A program made the translations under genes and the position numbers. A model generated the notes under the pieces. That model was given only the letters and a program-made list of their open reading frames with translations, did not search any database and was not told the origin of the DNA. This document shows positions 7,857-17,075 of a stretch of 59,138 nt of DNA, in pieces. Every line of letters begins with the position of its first letter. The first letter of the stretch is position 1. The stretch covers positions 1 through 59,138 of the forward strand of contig CAJUBC010000008.1 in the NCBI GenBank assembly GCA_910584545.1, read 5' to 3'. This stretch comes from an uncultured Muribaculaceae bacterium (lineage in GTDB: Bacteria > Bacteroidota > Bacteroidia > Bacteroidales > Muribaculaceae).

Positions 7857-8777
7857 ATGTTGACAAGAATGGAGGGGGAGACCTATCATATACCGGCACT
7901 GCTGCCGGAGGCCATCGATGGACTAAACATCAAGGAAGGGGGAGTTTACGTAGACGCCACATTCGGTGGCGGCGGCCACTCCGCGGCCATCCTCGCCGCA
8001 CTCGGAAGCGAGGGACATCTGTATGGATTCGACCGCGACGCCGACGCTCTCGCCAATGCTCCGGCCGACACGCGATTTACATTTGTACATTCCGACTTCC
8101 GCTACATATCGAACTTCATGAGATACTACGGCGTCGAGAAGGCAGACGGCATCTTAGCCGACTTAGGGGTATCGTTCCACCACTTCGACACGGCTGACCG
8201 GGGATTCTCATTCCGCAGCGACGCACCACTCGACATGCGCATGAACCGCAACGGCGGCAAAACGGCGGCCGACATCCTCGCCGATTACCCTGAAGAGGAA
8301 CTGACTCGGCTGTTCCGCACCTATACCGACCTGAAGAATACACGTGCGCTGGCCTCCGCCATAGTCAAGGCGCGCGCCGAGGCACCCGTCGACTCCACAT
8401 TCCGTCTCGTCGAGGCAGCGCGTAAGGCCATCTCTCCGCAACGCGAGAAAAAAGATCTCGCCCAGGTGTTCCAGGCCCTCCGCATCGAGGTCAACGACGA
8501 GATGGGAGCGCTCAAGGCCCTCCTCGGCCAGGCTGCGGAAGTACTCCGGCCCGGCGCCCGGCTTGCCGTGATCACCTACCACTCCATCGAAGACCGCATG
8601 GTCAAGAACTTCATCCGCAGCGGAAACGTGGAAGGGATTGTCGACAAAGACTTCTACGGCAGAGTGTCGACCCCCTGGCGGCCGGTGAACCGCTCCCCTA
8701 TCGTCCCCTCCGCTGAAGAAGTGGAACGGAATCCGAGAGCGCGCAGCGCCAAACTGCGCGTGGCTGAACTTTTGTGA
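7857..8777 (+). CDS. rsmH: 16S rRNA (cytosine1402-N4)-methyltransferase RsmH
   Basis: RsmH (MraW) methylates N4 of C1402 in 16S rRNA, in the ribosomal P site. The 306-residue length is normal. The SAM-binding loop is seen in DATFGGGGHSAAIL, the start reads YHIPALLPEA as in the family, and the C-terminal region has VITYHSIEDR. The start could be ATG 7857 or ATG 7869 (MEGETYHIP), which fits homologues slightly better. It is the first gene of the dcw cluster, normally preceded by mraZ, which is absent here. A weak promoter-like box (TAACTTTA at 7837-7844) lies just upstream. The next gene overlaps or closely abuts it. Confidence 0.95.
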   Translation: MLTRMEGETYHIPALLPEAIDGLNIKEGGVYVDATFGGGGHSAAILAALGSEGHLYGFDRDADALANAPADTRFTFVHSDFRYISNFMRYYGVEKADGILADLGVSFHHFDTADRGFSFRSDAPLDMRMNRNGGKTAADILADYPEEELTRLFRTYTDLKNTRALASAIVKARAEAPVDSTFRLVEAARKAISPQREKKDLAQVFQALRIEVNDEMGALKALLGQAAEVLRPGARLAVITYHSIEDRMVKNFIRSGNVEGIVDKDFYGRVSTPWRPVNRSPIVPSAEEVERNPRARSAKLRVAELL

Positions 8778-8782
8778 CTGCA

Positions 8783-9148
8783 ATGGCGAATAGAAAGAGC
8801 AAGAAAGATAACGACAAGAAAAAAGACAGGCATAATTTCTCATGGGTCGAAGAACTCCGGGCCGGGCGCTCGATATCGATAGAATTCTTCAAGAAAAACG
8901 CCTGGCTGCTGCTGTTGTTGACAGTGGCAGTCATCGCCATGATAGGACTGCGCTATGAGACAAAGACCAAGATGTCGAAAATAAAATCGCTCACCACCGA
9001 GCTCCAGAGGGCCGAGAGCCGTAAGCTGCAGGAGAAAGCGCTCTACATGTCGCTCATACGCGAGACCGAAATGAAGAGGATGGTCCATGAGAAAGGACTC
9101 GCGCTCGAATTCCAGGAGCAGCCCCCTTACGAAATCACCGACAACTGA
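8783..9148 (+). CDS. ftsL: FtsL-like cell division protein
   Basis: The 121-residue protein has a very basic cytoplasmic start (many lysines), one membrane helix (residues ~36-57, WLLLLLTVAVIAMIGL) and then a coiled-coil-like stretch rich in E, K and L. This is the layout of FtsL, which joins FtsQ/FtsB and activates septal wall synthesis. Sequence identity to FtsL is always low, so the call rests on topology and position between rsmH and ftsI. A GTG at 8774 is in frame but overlaps the rsmH stop; ATG 8783 is preferred. Confidence 0.8.
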   Translation: MANRKSKKDNDKKKDRHNFSWVEELRAGRSISIEFFKKNAWLLLLLTVAVIAMIGLRYETKTKMSKIKSLTTELQRAESRKLQEKALYMSLIRETEMKRMVHEKGLALEFQEQPPYEITDN

Positions 9149-9199
9149 ACCATAACACCACTCCCCTACGGCAAAACGACCGATTCATAACAAACGACA

Positions 9200-11332
9200 A
9201 TGGCAGGAAACAACAAACGACATATACTGATACGATACGGTGTGATCACCGTACTGTTCGTGGCCTTCGGCATCATCGTGCTCGGGAAGCTCTTCAGCAC
9301 CACGGTGATCGAGGCATCGGACTGGAACCGTCGCGCCAAGGAGGAGCTGTCGCGCGTCGACACCATCGCGCCCGAGCGCGGCAACATACTCGCCGACAAC
9401 GGCAATATACTCACCTGCAACCTCAAGGTCTACGACATAAAGATCGACCTGCGCCACGAGAAGGTCAACGCCCACATACGCAAGAACCGCGGCATTCCGT
9501 GGAATAAGATCGACTCCCTGGCCGACTCCCTCGACATGTACTATCCGCGCATCGAGAACCTGCACCAGCACCCCGACACATTCCAGAAATACTCCTGGCA
9601 CGCCAAGCTCAAGAAGGAGTTCGAGAAGCTGCCCGACAGGCGCAACCGCGCACTACGTCTGGCCCGGAACAAGACCCTTGAGGACTTCGAGCGCATAAAG
9701 AGCTTTCCCTATCTCAAGGACTTCAAGGGAAAGGGCACGCGCAATCCGCTGTACCGACAGAACCGCAACGTGCGGATCTACCCCTACGGCAGGATGGCAT
9801 ACCGCAGCATAGGCCGTGTCAACGAAAATCAGGAGACACGCGAGATCCATGGCTATTCCGGTCTGGAAAAGGCCCTCGACTCGCTGCTTTATGGCAAGCC
9901 GGGTCTGGCCAAACGCGTGGCCATGACCAGCGGCATATCCAACTGGGTGACCACACCTGCCCGCCGCGGCTACGATATCCACACCACCATCAACATCGAC
10001 CTTCAGGAGATGCTCGAGGATGAGCTCCAGAAAGTCTGCGAGGAGGCCGGTGCCGAATGGGGCACAGCCGTGCTGATGGAGGTGGCCACAGGCGAGATCA
10101 AGGCCATATCCAACATCGAGCTGCTCGACAACGGCACCTACGGCGAGGCCCGCAACCGCGCCGTACTCCCCTTCGAGCCGGGCTCCGTGATGAAACCGAT
10201 CTCGCTTATGATAGCCTTCGAGGACAAGCTCGTGAACTCGGTCAACGACATGGTGGACTGCTCCCCTTTCCAGCGCACGAACGACCCGCACGGGAGCGGC
10301 CCGAAAAACATGAAGCAGGTGATAGAGCAGTCCTCCAACACCGGTATCGCCCGCGTGATATTCAGGGGCTACGCCAATGACCCGGAGAAATGGTGGGAAC
10401 GCCTTGCCGGACTCGGTTTCTTCGAGCCGATGCGTACCGGAATCGCCGGCGAATGCACCCCGCGCATCAGACGCCTCACCCCTACCGACACCCACGGCAA
10501 CAACATCACCATGACGGCGCGCCATCTCGACCTCGCCCGTCAGGCTTACGGCTACAACACCGAGCTCCCTCCCCTATTTACGCTTTCGGTCTACAACGCC
10601 ATCGCCAACGACGGCGTGTATGTGCGCCCCCACCTGGTCAAGAGCCTCATCGACGAGAACGGCAAGGACTCGGTGCTGCGCGTGCGTAACATCCGGGACA
10701 GCATCTGCTCGCCGCGCACAGCGAGAATGGTCCGTGAGTGCATCCGCGAGGTGGTATGGGGAGAGCACGGCACGGCGCGTCTCGTGCGCGACGACCGCGT
10801 GGAGATAGCCGGCAAGACCGGAACCGCCTATCCTGTGGAGCATGGCGTCTACAACCACGCCAAGCGCCGATATGCCTTCGCGGGATTCTTCCCTTACGAG
10901 AACCCTCAGTACAGCTGTATAGTCCTTGTGCTCGGCAACGCCGGCAACTCCGCCAACCGCACCTCGGGACAGGTATTGAAGAACATGGCCGTCAAGATGT
11001 ACTCACGCGGCATGCTCCGCAACGTGTCGACATACACGGCGACCAAATCAGACTCGAAGCCGGTGCTTGCCGCATCCACGTCGGTGAGCCGTAAGCAGGT
11101 GGCCCGCGCCATCGGCGCCTCCACGGTACGGCGCGCCAAGACATCCGCACCGGGGACCGACGGCACCGTGCCCTCGGTGATCGGCTACGATGCCCCGTCG
11201 GCACTAAAGCTGCTCGAGCAGCGAGGCCTCAACGTGAGGCTCTCGGGCACCGGCCACGTGGTGGCACAGTCGCTGTCACCCGGCGCCCCGCTGCGCAAGG
11301 GTGATAAAATCGTCCTCAAACTCAGACTATGA
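9200..11332 (+). CDS. ftsI: septal penicillin-binding protein FtsI (PBP3-type) with PASTA domain
   Basis: This 710-residue transpeptidase crosslinks peptidoglycan at the division site. A single N-terminal membrane helix (~8-30) is followed by the PBP dimerisation region and the transpeptidase domain. Active-site motifs are S329-V-M-K (FEPGSVMK), S378-S-N and K539-T-G (AGKTGTAYP). The last ~60 residues form a PASTA-like domain (VPSVIGYDAPSALKLLEQ...), a feature common in Bacteroidota FtsI. It follows ftsL by about 50 bp and precedes murE by about 55 bp in the same operon. All catalytic motifs are intact. Confidence 0.95.
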   Translation: MAGNNKRHILIRYGVITVLFVAFGIIVLGKLFSTTVIEASDWNRRAKEELSRVDTIAPERGNILADNGNILTCNLKVYDIKIDLRHEKVNAHIRKNRGIPWNKIDSLADSLDMYYPRIENLHQHPDTFQKYSWHAKLKKEFEKLPDRRNRALRLARNKTLEDFERIKSFPYLKDFKGKGTRNPLYRQNRNVRIYPYGRMAYRSIGRVNENQETREIHGYSGLEKALDSLLYGKPGLAKRVAMTSGISNWVTTPARRGYDIHTTINIDLQEMLEDELQKVCEEAGAEWGTAVLMEVATGEIKAISNIELLDNGTYGEARNRAVLPFEPGSVMKPISLMIAFEDKLVNSVNDMVDCSPFQRTNDPHGSGPKNMKQVIEQSSNTGIARVIFRGYANDPEKWWERLAGLGFFEPMRTGIAGECTPRIRRLTPTDTHGNNITMTARHLDLARQAYGYNTELPPLFTLSVYNAIANDGVYVRPHLVKSLIDENGKDSVLRVRNIRDSICSPRTARMVRECIREVVWGEHGTARLVRDDRVEIAGKTGTAYPVEHGVYNHAKRRYAFAGFFPYENPQYSCIVLVLGNAGNSANRTSGQVLKNMAVKMYSRGMLRNVSTYTATKSDSKPVLAASTSVSRKQVARAIGASTVRRAKTSAPGTDGTVPSVIGYDAPSALKLLEQRGLNVRLSGTGHVVAQSLSPGAPLRKGDKIVLKLRL

Positions 11333-11387
11333 CCGGACCTGAGGACCGACATCAATCAAGAAATCAAAACGAAAAAATAACTGAAAT

Positions 11388-12848
11388 ATGACAATCAAAC
11401 TTTCCCGCCTTCTTGAGGAAATCAAACCCCTCGAGGTAATCGGAGAGACCGACAAGAATATCGAAAGCCTCCAGAGCGACTCCAGAAAAGTCGGCAAGGG
11501 AGGAATGTTCGTGGCAGTCCGCGGCGTCACCACAGACGGCCACCGCTATATCCCCGTGGTGGCGAGCGCACATGTGGCCGCCATCGTCTGCGAGGACCTT
11601 CCCGCAGGCATCGAGAAGGGAATCACATATATCCGCGTGGCCGACAGCGCGGAGGCCCTGGGACGCCTCGCATCGGCCTGGTACGGCCATCCCTCGTCGC
11701 AGCTGCGTCTCGTGGGCGTGACCGGAACCAACGGCAAGACCACCACCGCCACCCTACTCTACGAAATGGCCAAACTCGAAGGCTACAAGGCCGGACTCCT
11801 TTCGACGGTATGCAACTACATCCAGGACCGCGCCATACCGACCACGCACACCACTCCGGACCCGCTTACCCTCAACGAACTCCTCTCCGAGATGGTGGCG
11901 GCAGGATGCGACTACGCGTTCATGGAGGTGTCGAGCCATGCCGCACAGCAGCGCCGCATCGCCGGCCTCAAGTTCGCCGGCGGCATATTCTCCAACCTCA
12001 CCCGCGACCATCTCGACTACCACCTCACGGTAGAGAATTACCGCAATGCCAAGAAGATGTTCTTCGACGCGCTCCCCGAGGATGCGTTCGCATTGGTGAA
12101 CATCGACGACAAATCAGGCCTCTACATGACGCAGAACACACGGGCGAAGGTATATACCTACTCGCTGCGCTCCGACGCCGACTTCCGCTGCAAGATACTC
12201 GAGACACGCCTCGACGGCACCCTGCTGATGCTCAACGGTCGTGAGGTGGAGGTGAACTTCACCGGGCGCTTCAACGCCTACAACCTTACGGCGGTCTACG
12301 GCGCGAGCCTGCTGATAGGATGGCCGCGCGAGGAAGTTGAGGTCAACATGAGCCGGCTCGTGCCCGTGGCTGGCCGTTTCCAGACATTCCGGTCGGAGAG
12401 CGGCGTGACGGCGATTGTCGACTACGCCCACACTCCCGACGCTCTCGTAAACGTGCTCGACACCATCCGCGAGGTGGTGGGCAACGACGGCGAGATAACC
12501 ACTGTGGTGGGTGCCGGAGGCAACCGCGACCACGGCAAGCGCCCCATCATGGCCCGCGAGGCGGCATGCCGCAGCGACCGCCTTATCCTCACCAGCGACA
12601 ACCCCCGCGACGAGGAGCCGGACTCCATCATAAGCGAGATGAAGGAGGGCCTCTCCGCCGAAGAGATGCGCCGCACACTCTGCATCACCGACCGCCGCGA
12701 GGCTATCCGCACGGCAGTCCGGATGGCGCGCCCCGGTTCCGTGGTGCTCGTGGCGGGAAAAGGCCATGAGCCTTATCAGGAAGTGAAAGGCGTGCGTCAC
12801 CACTTCGATGACCGCGAAGAGGTGCAGGAGGCACTGGCACAGCTATGA
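11388..12848 (+). CDS. murE: UDP-MurNAc-L-Ala-D-Glu:meso-DAP ligase MurE
   Basis: MurE adds the third residue of the stem peptide with ATP. The 486-residue length is typical. The ATP loop is GTNGKTT (K117). The substrate-selecting motif D404-N-P-R407 is the one associated with meso-diaminopimelate rather than lysine, which fits a Gram-negative wall. The gene overlaps mraY by 4 bp (ATGA), implying translational coupling. Confidence 0.97.
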   Translation: MTIKLSRLLEEIKPLEVIGETDKNIESLQSDSRKVGKGGMFVAVRGVTTDGHRYIPVVASAHVAAIVCEDLPAGIEKGITYIRVADSAEALGRLASAWYGHPSSQLRLVGVTGTNGKTTTATLLYEMAKLEGYKAGLLSTVCNYIQDRAIPTTHTTPDPLTLNELLSEMVAAGCDYAFMEVSSHAAQQRRIAGLKFAGGIFSNLTRDHLDYHLTVENYRNAKKMFFDALPEDAFALVNIDDKSGLYMTQNTRAKVYTYSLRSDADFRCKILETRLDGTLLMLNGREVEVNFTGRFNAYNLTAVYGASLLIGWPREEVEVNMSRLVPVAGRFQTFRSESGVTAIVDYAHTPDALVNVLDTIREVVGNDGEITTVVGAGGNRDHGKRPIMAREAACRSDRLILTSDNPRDEEPDSIISEMKEGLSAEEMRRTLCITDRREAIRTAVRMARPGSVVLVAGKGHEPYQEVKGVRHHFDDREEVQEALAQL

Positions 12849-14116
12849 TCTACTGGCTATACGAGCAGTTCGGTTCCGGATGGGATTTCCCCGGAAAGCA
12901 TCTGTTAGGGTACATATCGTTCAGAGCCGGACTCACCTTCGCGCTCTCCCTGCTGATCGCGCTGGTGTTCGGACAGAAGATAATCCACCGGCTGCAGCGC
13001 ATGCAGGTCGGCGAGGAGGTGCGTAACCTCGGGCTCGAGGGACAGATGCAGAAAAAAGGCACGCCCACCATGGGAGGTGTCATCATCATCATCTCCATCC
13101 TGCTGCCGTTGCTGCTGATAGGCAACCTCCGCAACATCTACATGCTTCTGATGATTGTCGCCACGGTGTGGATGGGCTGCATAGGATTCCTCGACGACTA
13201 CCGCAAGCTGAAATACCACAACAAGGATGGCCTGAAAGGTAAATACAAGGTTATCGGACAGGTAGGTCTCGGTCTGGTGGTGGGCGTGACCATGTGGCTC
13301 TCCCCTGCAATCGTCATGAGCGAGAATACCGAAGTGATGCGTGAACCGGACCACAGCACGGAGATAGTGGTTTCGAGCGCACAGATCAAATCGCCTCAGA
13401 CCACCATTCCGTTCGTGAAGAACAACAACTTCAACTATCAGTGGCTGACATCGTGGGTCGACAATCCCGAAGCCGCCGAGACGCTCGGCTGGCTCGCGTT
13501 CGTCCTTGTGGTGATCATCGTGGTTGCCGCGGTCAGCAACGGCGCCAACCTCACCGACGGACTCGACGGACTCTGCGCGGGAACCTCCGCCATAATCGGA
13601 GTCGCCCTCCTCATAATGGCATACTTAGGCGGCAACGTGATATATTCAAGCTATCTCAACATCATGTACATACCCGGCTCGGAGGAGATGGTGGTCTATG
13701 CGTCGGCGTTCATCGGGGCGCTGGTGGGATTCCTGTGGTACAACGCCTTTCCGGCGCAGGTATTCATGGGCGACACCGGAAGCCTCACGCTCGGCGGTAT
13801 CCTGGCCGTGTTCGCCATCCTTATCCGCAAGGAGCTGCTGATTCCGCTGCTATGCCTGGTATTCTTCCTCGAGGACCTCTCGGTGATGATACAGGTGGCA
13901 TACTTCAAATACACCAAGAAACGCTTCGGCGAGGGACGGCGCATCTTCAAGATGACCCCTCTGCACCATCACTTCCAGAAGGCGGCGGTGCCCGGAGCAA
14001 ACGTAAAATGGAATTTTCCGGTCAATCCCATTCCCGAATCGAAGATCGTGGTGCGCTTCTGGATTGTCAGCATCCTGCTGGCCGCGCTCACGTTCGTGAC
14101 CCTCAAGATAAGATGA
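12845..14116 (+). CDS. mraY: phospho-MurNAc-pentapeptide transferase MraY
   Basis: MraY transfers phospho-MurNAc-pentapeptide to undecaprenyl phosphate, giving lipid I. The protein has about ten membrane helices. Family motifs are visible: GTPTMGG, FLDDYRKLK, NLTDGLDGLCAG and the HHHFQ histidine cluster. At 423 residues it is longer than the ~360 of enterobacterial MraY. The extra length is an insertion of roughly 60 residues around 160-205 (between VTMWLSPAIV and NNNFNYQWL), which I believe is normal in Bacteroidota. Confidence 0.97.
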   Translation: MIYWLYEQFGSGWDFPGKHLLGYISFRAGLTFALSLLIALVFGQKIIHRLQRMQVGEEVRNLGLEGQMQKKGTPTMGGVIIIISILLPLLLIGNLRNIYMLLMIVATVWMGCIGFLDDYRKLKYHNKDGLKGKYKVIGQVGLGLVVGVTMWLSPAIVMSENTEVMREPDHSTEIVVSSAQIKSPQTTIPFVKNNNFNYQWLTSWVDNPEAAETLGWLAFVLVVIIVVAAVSNGANLTDGLDGLCAGTSAIIGVALLIMAYLGGNVIYSSYLNIMYIPGSEEMVVYASAFIGALVGFLWYNAFPAQVFMGDTGSLTLGGILAVFAILIRKELLIPLLCLVFFLEDLSVMIQVAYFKYTKKRFGEGRRIFKMTPLHHHFQKAAVPGANVKWNFPVNPIPESKIVVRFWIVSILLAALTFVTLKIR

Positions 14117-14156
14117 CCGGTACGAAATATAGACAACAGAATATCGACACAGACAG

Positions 14157-15530
14157 ATGAACGATAAGAAAGAGAAACTGATAGTGCTCGGAGGAGGCGA
14201 AAGCGGCGTGGGAGCCGCCATCCTCGGCAAGACCAAAGGGATGCAGGTGTTTCTCAGCGATATGGGTAACATCAGCGACCATTACCGCGAGATCCTCGAC
14301 GCGGAGAAGATCGAATACGAGACAGGATGTCACAGCGAGGACCGTATCCTCGAGGCCGACGTGGTGGTGAAGAGCCCGGGAATTCCACCCTACTCCCCTA
14401 TTGTCAAGAAAATCATGGAGAAAGGTATCCCGGTCATTTCCGAGATTGAGTTCGCCGCGCGCTACACCGATGCAAAGATGGTGTGCATCACCGGAAGCAA
14501 CGGTAAAACCACCACTACCCTCCTCACCTACCATATCCTCAAGGAGGCCGGCCTAAACGTGGGTCTCGCCGGCAACGTAGGCCGCAGCCTCGCCTATCAG
14601 GTGGCGCGCGCGGACCACGACTACTATGTGATAGAGCTCTCCAGCTTCCAGCTCGAGAACATGTATGACTTCAAGGCCGACATTGCCGTCATCATGAACA
14701 TCACCCCCGACCATCTGGACCGCTACGACAACAAGATGGAGAACTATACTGCCGCCAAATTCCGTATCCTACAGAACCAGACCGGCGACGACTGGTTCAT
14801 CTACTGGAAAGACGACCCCATCATCAAGCGTCAGCTCGAGGAGGTGCAGACCGAGGCCATGCAGCTTCCCTTCAGCGAGCTTCAGGAGGATGGCAGCGCG
14901 GCATACGTGGACGACGGCATAGTGAAGTTCGTGACCCCGCGCGAGGTATGGGACATCCCCCGCGACCGTCTCGCCCTGCCCGGCCTCCACAACCTCTACA
15001 ACTCCATGGCAGCCGGTCTCTCCGCCTCCATCCTCAACATCCGCAAGGAGGATATCCGCCACGCACTCGAGGACTTCGAGGCAGTGGAGCACCGGCTCGA
15101 ATATGTCGACACCATAGCCGGCGTTCGCTACGTGAACGACTCCAAGGCCACCAACGTCAACTCCACCTGGTATGCCCTCGAAAGCATGACAGGCCCCACC
15201 GTGCTCATTCTCGGCGGCAAGGACAAGGGTAACGACTACAGCGAGATAGAGCCGCTCGTACGCGAGAAGGTGAAGGCCATCGTGTGCATGGGCAAGGACA
15301 ACGCCAAGCTGCTCGACTTCTTCACCGGGAAAGTGCCCGAGATCCGCGACACCCACTCCATCTCGGAGGCTATGGAGGAATGTGCCCGTATCGCATCCGA
15401 CGGCGACACCGTCCTGCTCTCTCCCTGCTGCGCCAGCTTCGACCTCTTCTCAAGCTACGAGGACCGAGGCCGTCAGTTCAAGGAGCAGGTGAAGCAACTC
15501 CGCAGCCGCATTTCCGGGAAAATAGAATAA
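14157..15530 (+). CDS. murD: UDP-MurNAc-L-alanine:D-glutamate ligase MurD
   Basis: MurD adds D-glutamate to UDP-MurNAc-L-Ala with ATP. The 457 residues show an N-terminal dinucleotide-fold domain (VLGGGESGVGAAIL), the ATP loop ITGSNGKTTTT, the central MNITPDHLDRYD motif and the C-terminal ligase domain (NDSKATN). It sits between mraY and ftsW with short gaps, in the same operon. Confidence 0.97.
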   Translation: MNDKKEKLIVLGGGESGVGAAILGKTKGMQVFLSDMGNISDHYREILDAEKIEYETGCHSEDRILEADVVVKSPGIPPYSPIVKKIMEKGIPVISEIEFAARYTDAKMVCITGSNGKTTTTLLTYHILKEAGLNVGLAGNVGRSLAYQVARADHDYYVIELSSFQLENMYDFKADIAVIMNITPDHLDRYDNKMENYTAAKFRILQNQTGDDWFIYWKDDPIIKRQLEEVQTEAMQLPFSELQEDGSAAYVDDGIVKFVTPREVWDIPRDRLALPGLHNLYNSMAAGLSASILNIRKEDIRHALEDFEAVEHRLEYVDTIAGVRYVNDSKATNVNSTWYALESMTGPTVLILGGKDKGNDYSEIEPLVREKVKAIVCMGKDNAKLLDFFTGKVPEIRDTHSISEAMEECARIASDGDTVLLSPCCASFDLFSSYEDRGRQFKEQVKQLRSRISGKIE

Positions 15531-15548
15531 CCATAATATCCTTTGCCA

Positions 15549-17036
15549 ATGAAAGAAAACGATATACTCGAAGGAATAGAAATACGGGAGACCATCGACG
15601 GGGTGCCTGTCGACGGCAAGGCGACCACGCGCCGGCGCACATACGCCGCACCGGAAGCCGCAGCCTCGGCTGCGACAGTGTCTACGACGGCGTCAGGCGT
15701 CCGCAAGACCAGCGTCAGATCGATGCGCCGGGCAAGCCGTCCCGACCCTTATATATGGGGAATCTACATCATGCTCCTTCTCATCAGCGTGATAGAGCTC
15801 TTCAGTGCCTCCAGCACCGAGGTACATGGCGACAACGTCTATATGCCACTTATCCGCCACGTCATCTTCCTTGGCATAGGTCTCGGGATAGTGCTCTGGC
15901 TTCAGAGGACTCCCTACATGATAATCAACAGGTTCGCCTGGGTATTCGCCGTCTTATCGTTGGGGCTTGTGCTGCTGTCGACGGTATTCGGAGAGAGCAT
16001 CAACGGAGCGCAGCGCGCCATCCGCGTGGCCGGAGTCACCATTCAGCCCGCCGAGATAGCCAAACTCGCCGTGGTCTGCCTGCTCGCCTCCATCTACGGT
16101 AAGACACAGACTCCGGGTGGCGTCAGCAACAAGGGAGTTGTCACGTCAGCCGTAGTGGTGCTTGTTTTCGCCGCCTGCCTTGTGTCCAACGGATTGACCA
16201 ACACGCTGCTGCTCATGGTGGTCAGCATCTGTATGATGCTGATCGGTGGAATCCAATGGAAGAAGTTCGGCATGGTGATGCTTGCCTACGGTCTTGCCGT
16301 GGTGCTCCTTATGGGCTTCAAGGAGATAGCCCCGAGCACAGCCGACTTCGATAATGTGGAGCCTACGCAGACAGCCATGGTCGCCTCCGCCAGCAACGGA
16401 ACCATATCCCCCGTACAGTCAGGAGGAGAGGCAGAGGCTTCCGGGGGAAACCTGAAGCGGGCCGGCACATGGAAGGAACGCATCAACCGATTCCTCGCCG
16501 GTGTTCATCCGGATGACCCGATCACCGATGAGAACCGACAGGTGGTCTTCGCTAAATTCGCTCAGGCCAACGGTGGAATCGGTGGGCAGGGACCCGGCAA
16601 CTCGCGTGAAAGCGCGCGGCTTCCGCTCGCCTTCTCCGACTATATCTACTCCATCATAGTAGAGGACACGGGATTCATCGGAGGGTCACTCCTGCTGCTG
16701 CTGTATCTCCTACTTGTGGCGCGTGCCGGACGGATAGCCTACATGTGCTCGCGCGCCTTCCCGGCGTTCCTGATCATGGGATGCGCCGTGATGATTGTCT
16801 TCCAGGCACTTGTCCACATGGCGATCGTCACCGGAGTCTTTCCCGTGTCGGGGCAGCCGCTGCCATTCATCTCGAAGGGAGGAACATCGGTGATAGTGAT
16901 GTCGGCGGCACTCGGCATCATGCTTTCAGTCAGCAGGTTCGCCGCACACTCCGGAGACAAGAAGGAAATCAGCGCCGAAATGAACGCGCTGCCCGACGAC
17001 ATGCAGGCAGCGAACTATTCGGCAGAGCAACGATAG
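15549..17036 (+). CDS. ftsW: lipid II polymerase FtsW (SEDS family)
   Basis: FtsW polymerises lipid II at the septum together with FtsI. The 495-residue protein has around ten membrane helices and the SEDS signatures ESINGAQRAI, QPAEIAKLA and GQPLPFISKGGTS. The first ~65 residues are a cytoplasmic, alanine/threonine-rich extension that is longer than in model proteins. A periplasmic loop of about 110 residues follows helix 7 (GFKEIAPSTADFDN onward). TTG 15543 is in frame, but ATG 15549 is the natural start. Confidence 0.95.
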   Translation: MKENDILEGIEIRETIDGVPVDGKATTRRRTYAAPEAAASAATVSTTASGVRKTSVRSMRRASRPDPYIWGIYIMLLLISVIELFSASSTEVHGDNVYMPLIRHVIFLGIGLGIVLWLQRTPYMIINRFAWVFAVLSLGLVLLSTVFGESINGAQRAIRVAGVTIQPAEIAKLAVVCLLASIYGKTQTPGGVSNKGVVTSAVVVLVFAACLVSNGLTNTLLLMVVSICMMLIGGIQWKKFGMVMLAYGLAVVLLMGFKEIAPSTADFDNVEPTQTAMVASASNGTISPVQSGGEAEASGGNLKRAGTWKERINRFLAGVHPDDPITDENRQVVFAKFAQANGGIGGQGPGNSRESARLPLAFSDYIYSIIVEDTGFIGGSLLLLLYLLLVARAGRIAYMCSRAFPAFLIMGCAVMIVFQALVHMAIVTGVFPVSGQPLPFISKGGTSVIVMSAALGIMLSVSRFAAHSGDKKEISAEMNALPDDMQAANYSAEQR

Positions 17037-17075
17037 ACAGGCACGGCCCGAGGACCGTGCAACATACACTCAGCA

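Noticed and set aside
12114..12803. 229-codon frame antisense to murE, and similar long shadows in the dcw cluster
   Set aside because: Histidine/valine/glycine-rich composition typical of antisense reading; no family resemblance; the sense genes are unambiguous.
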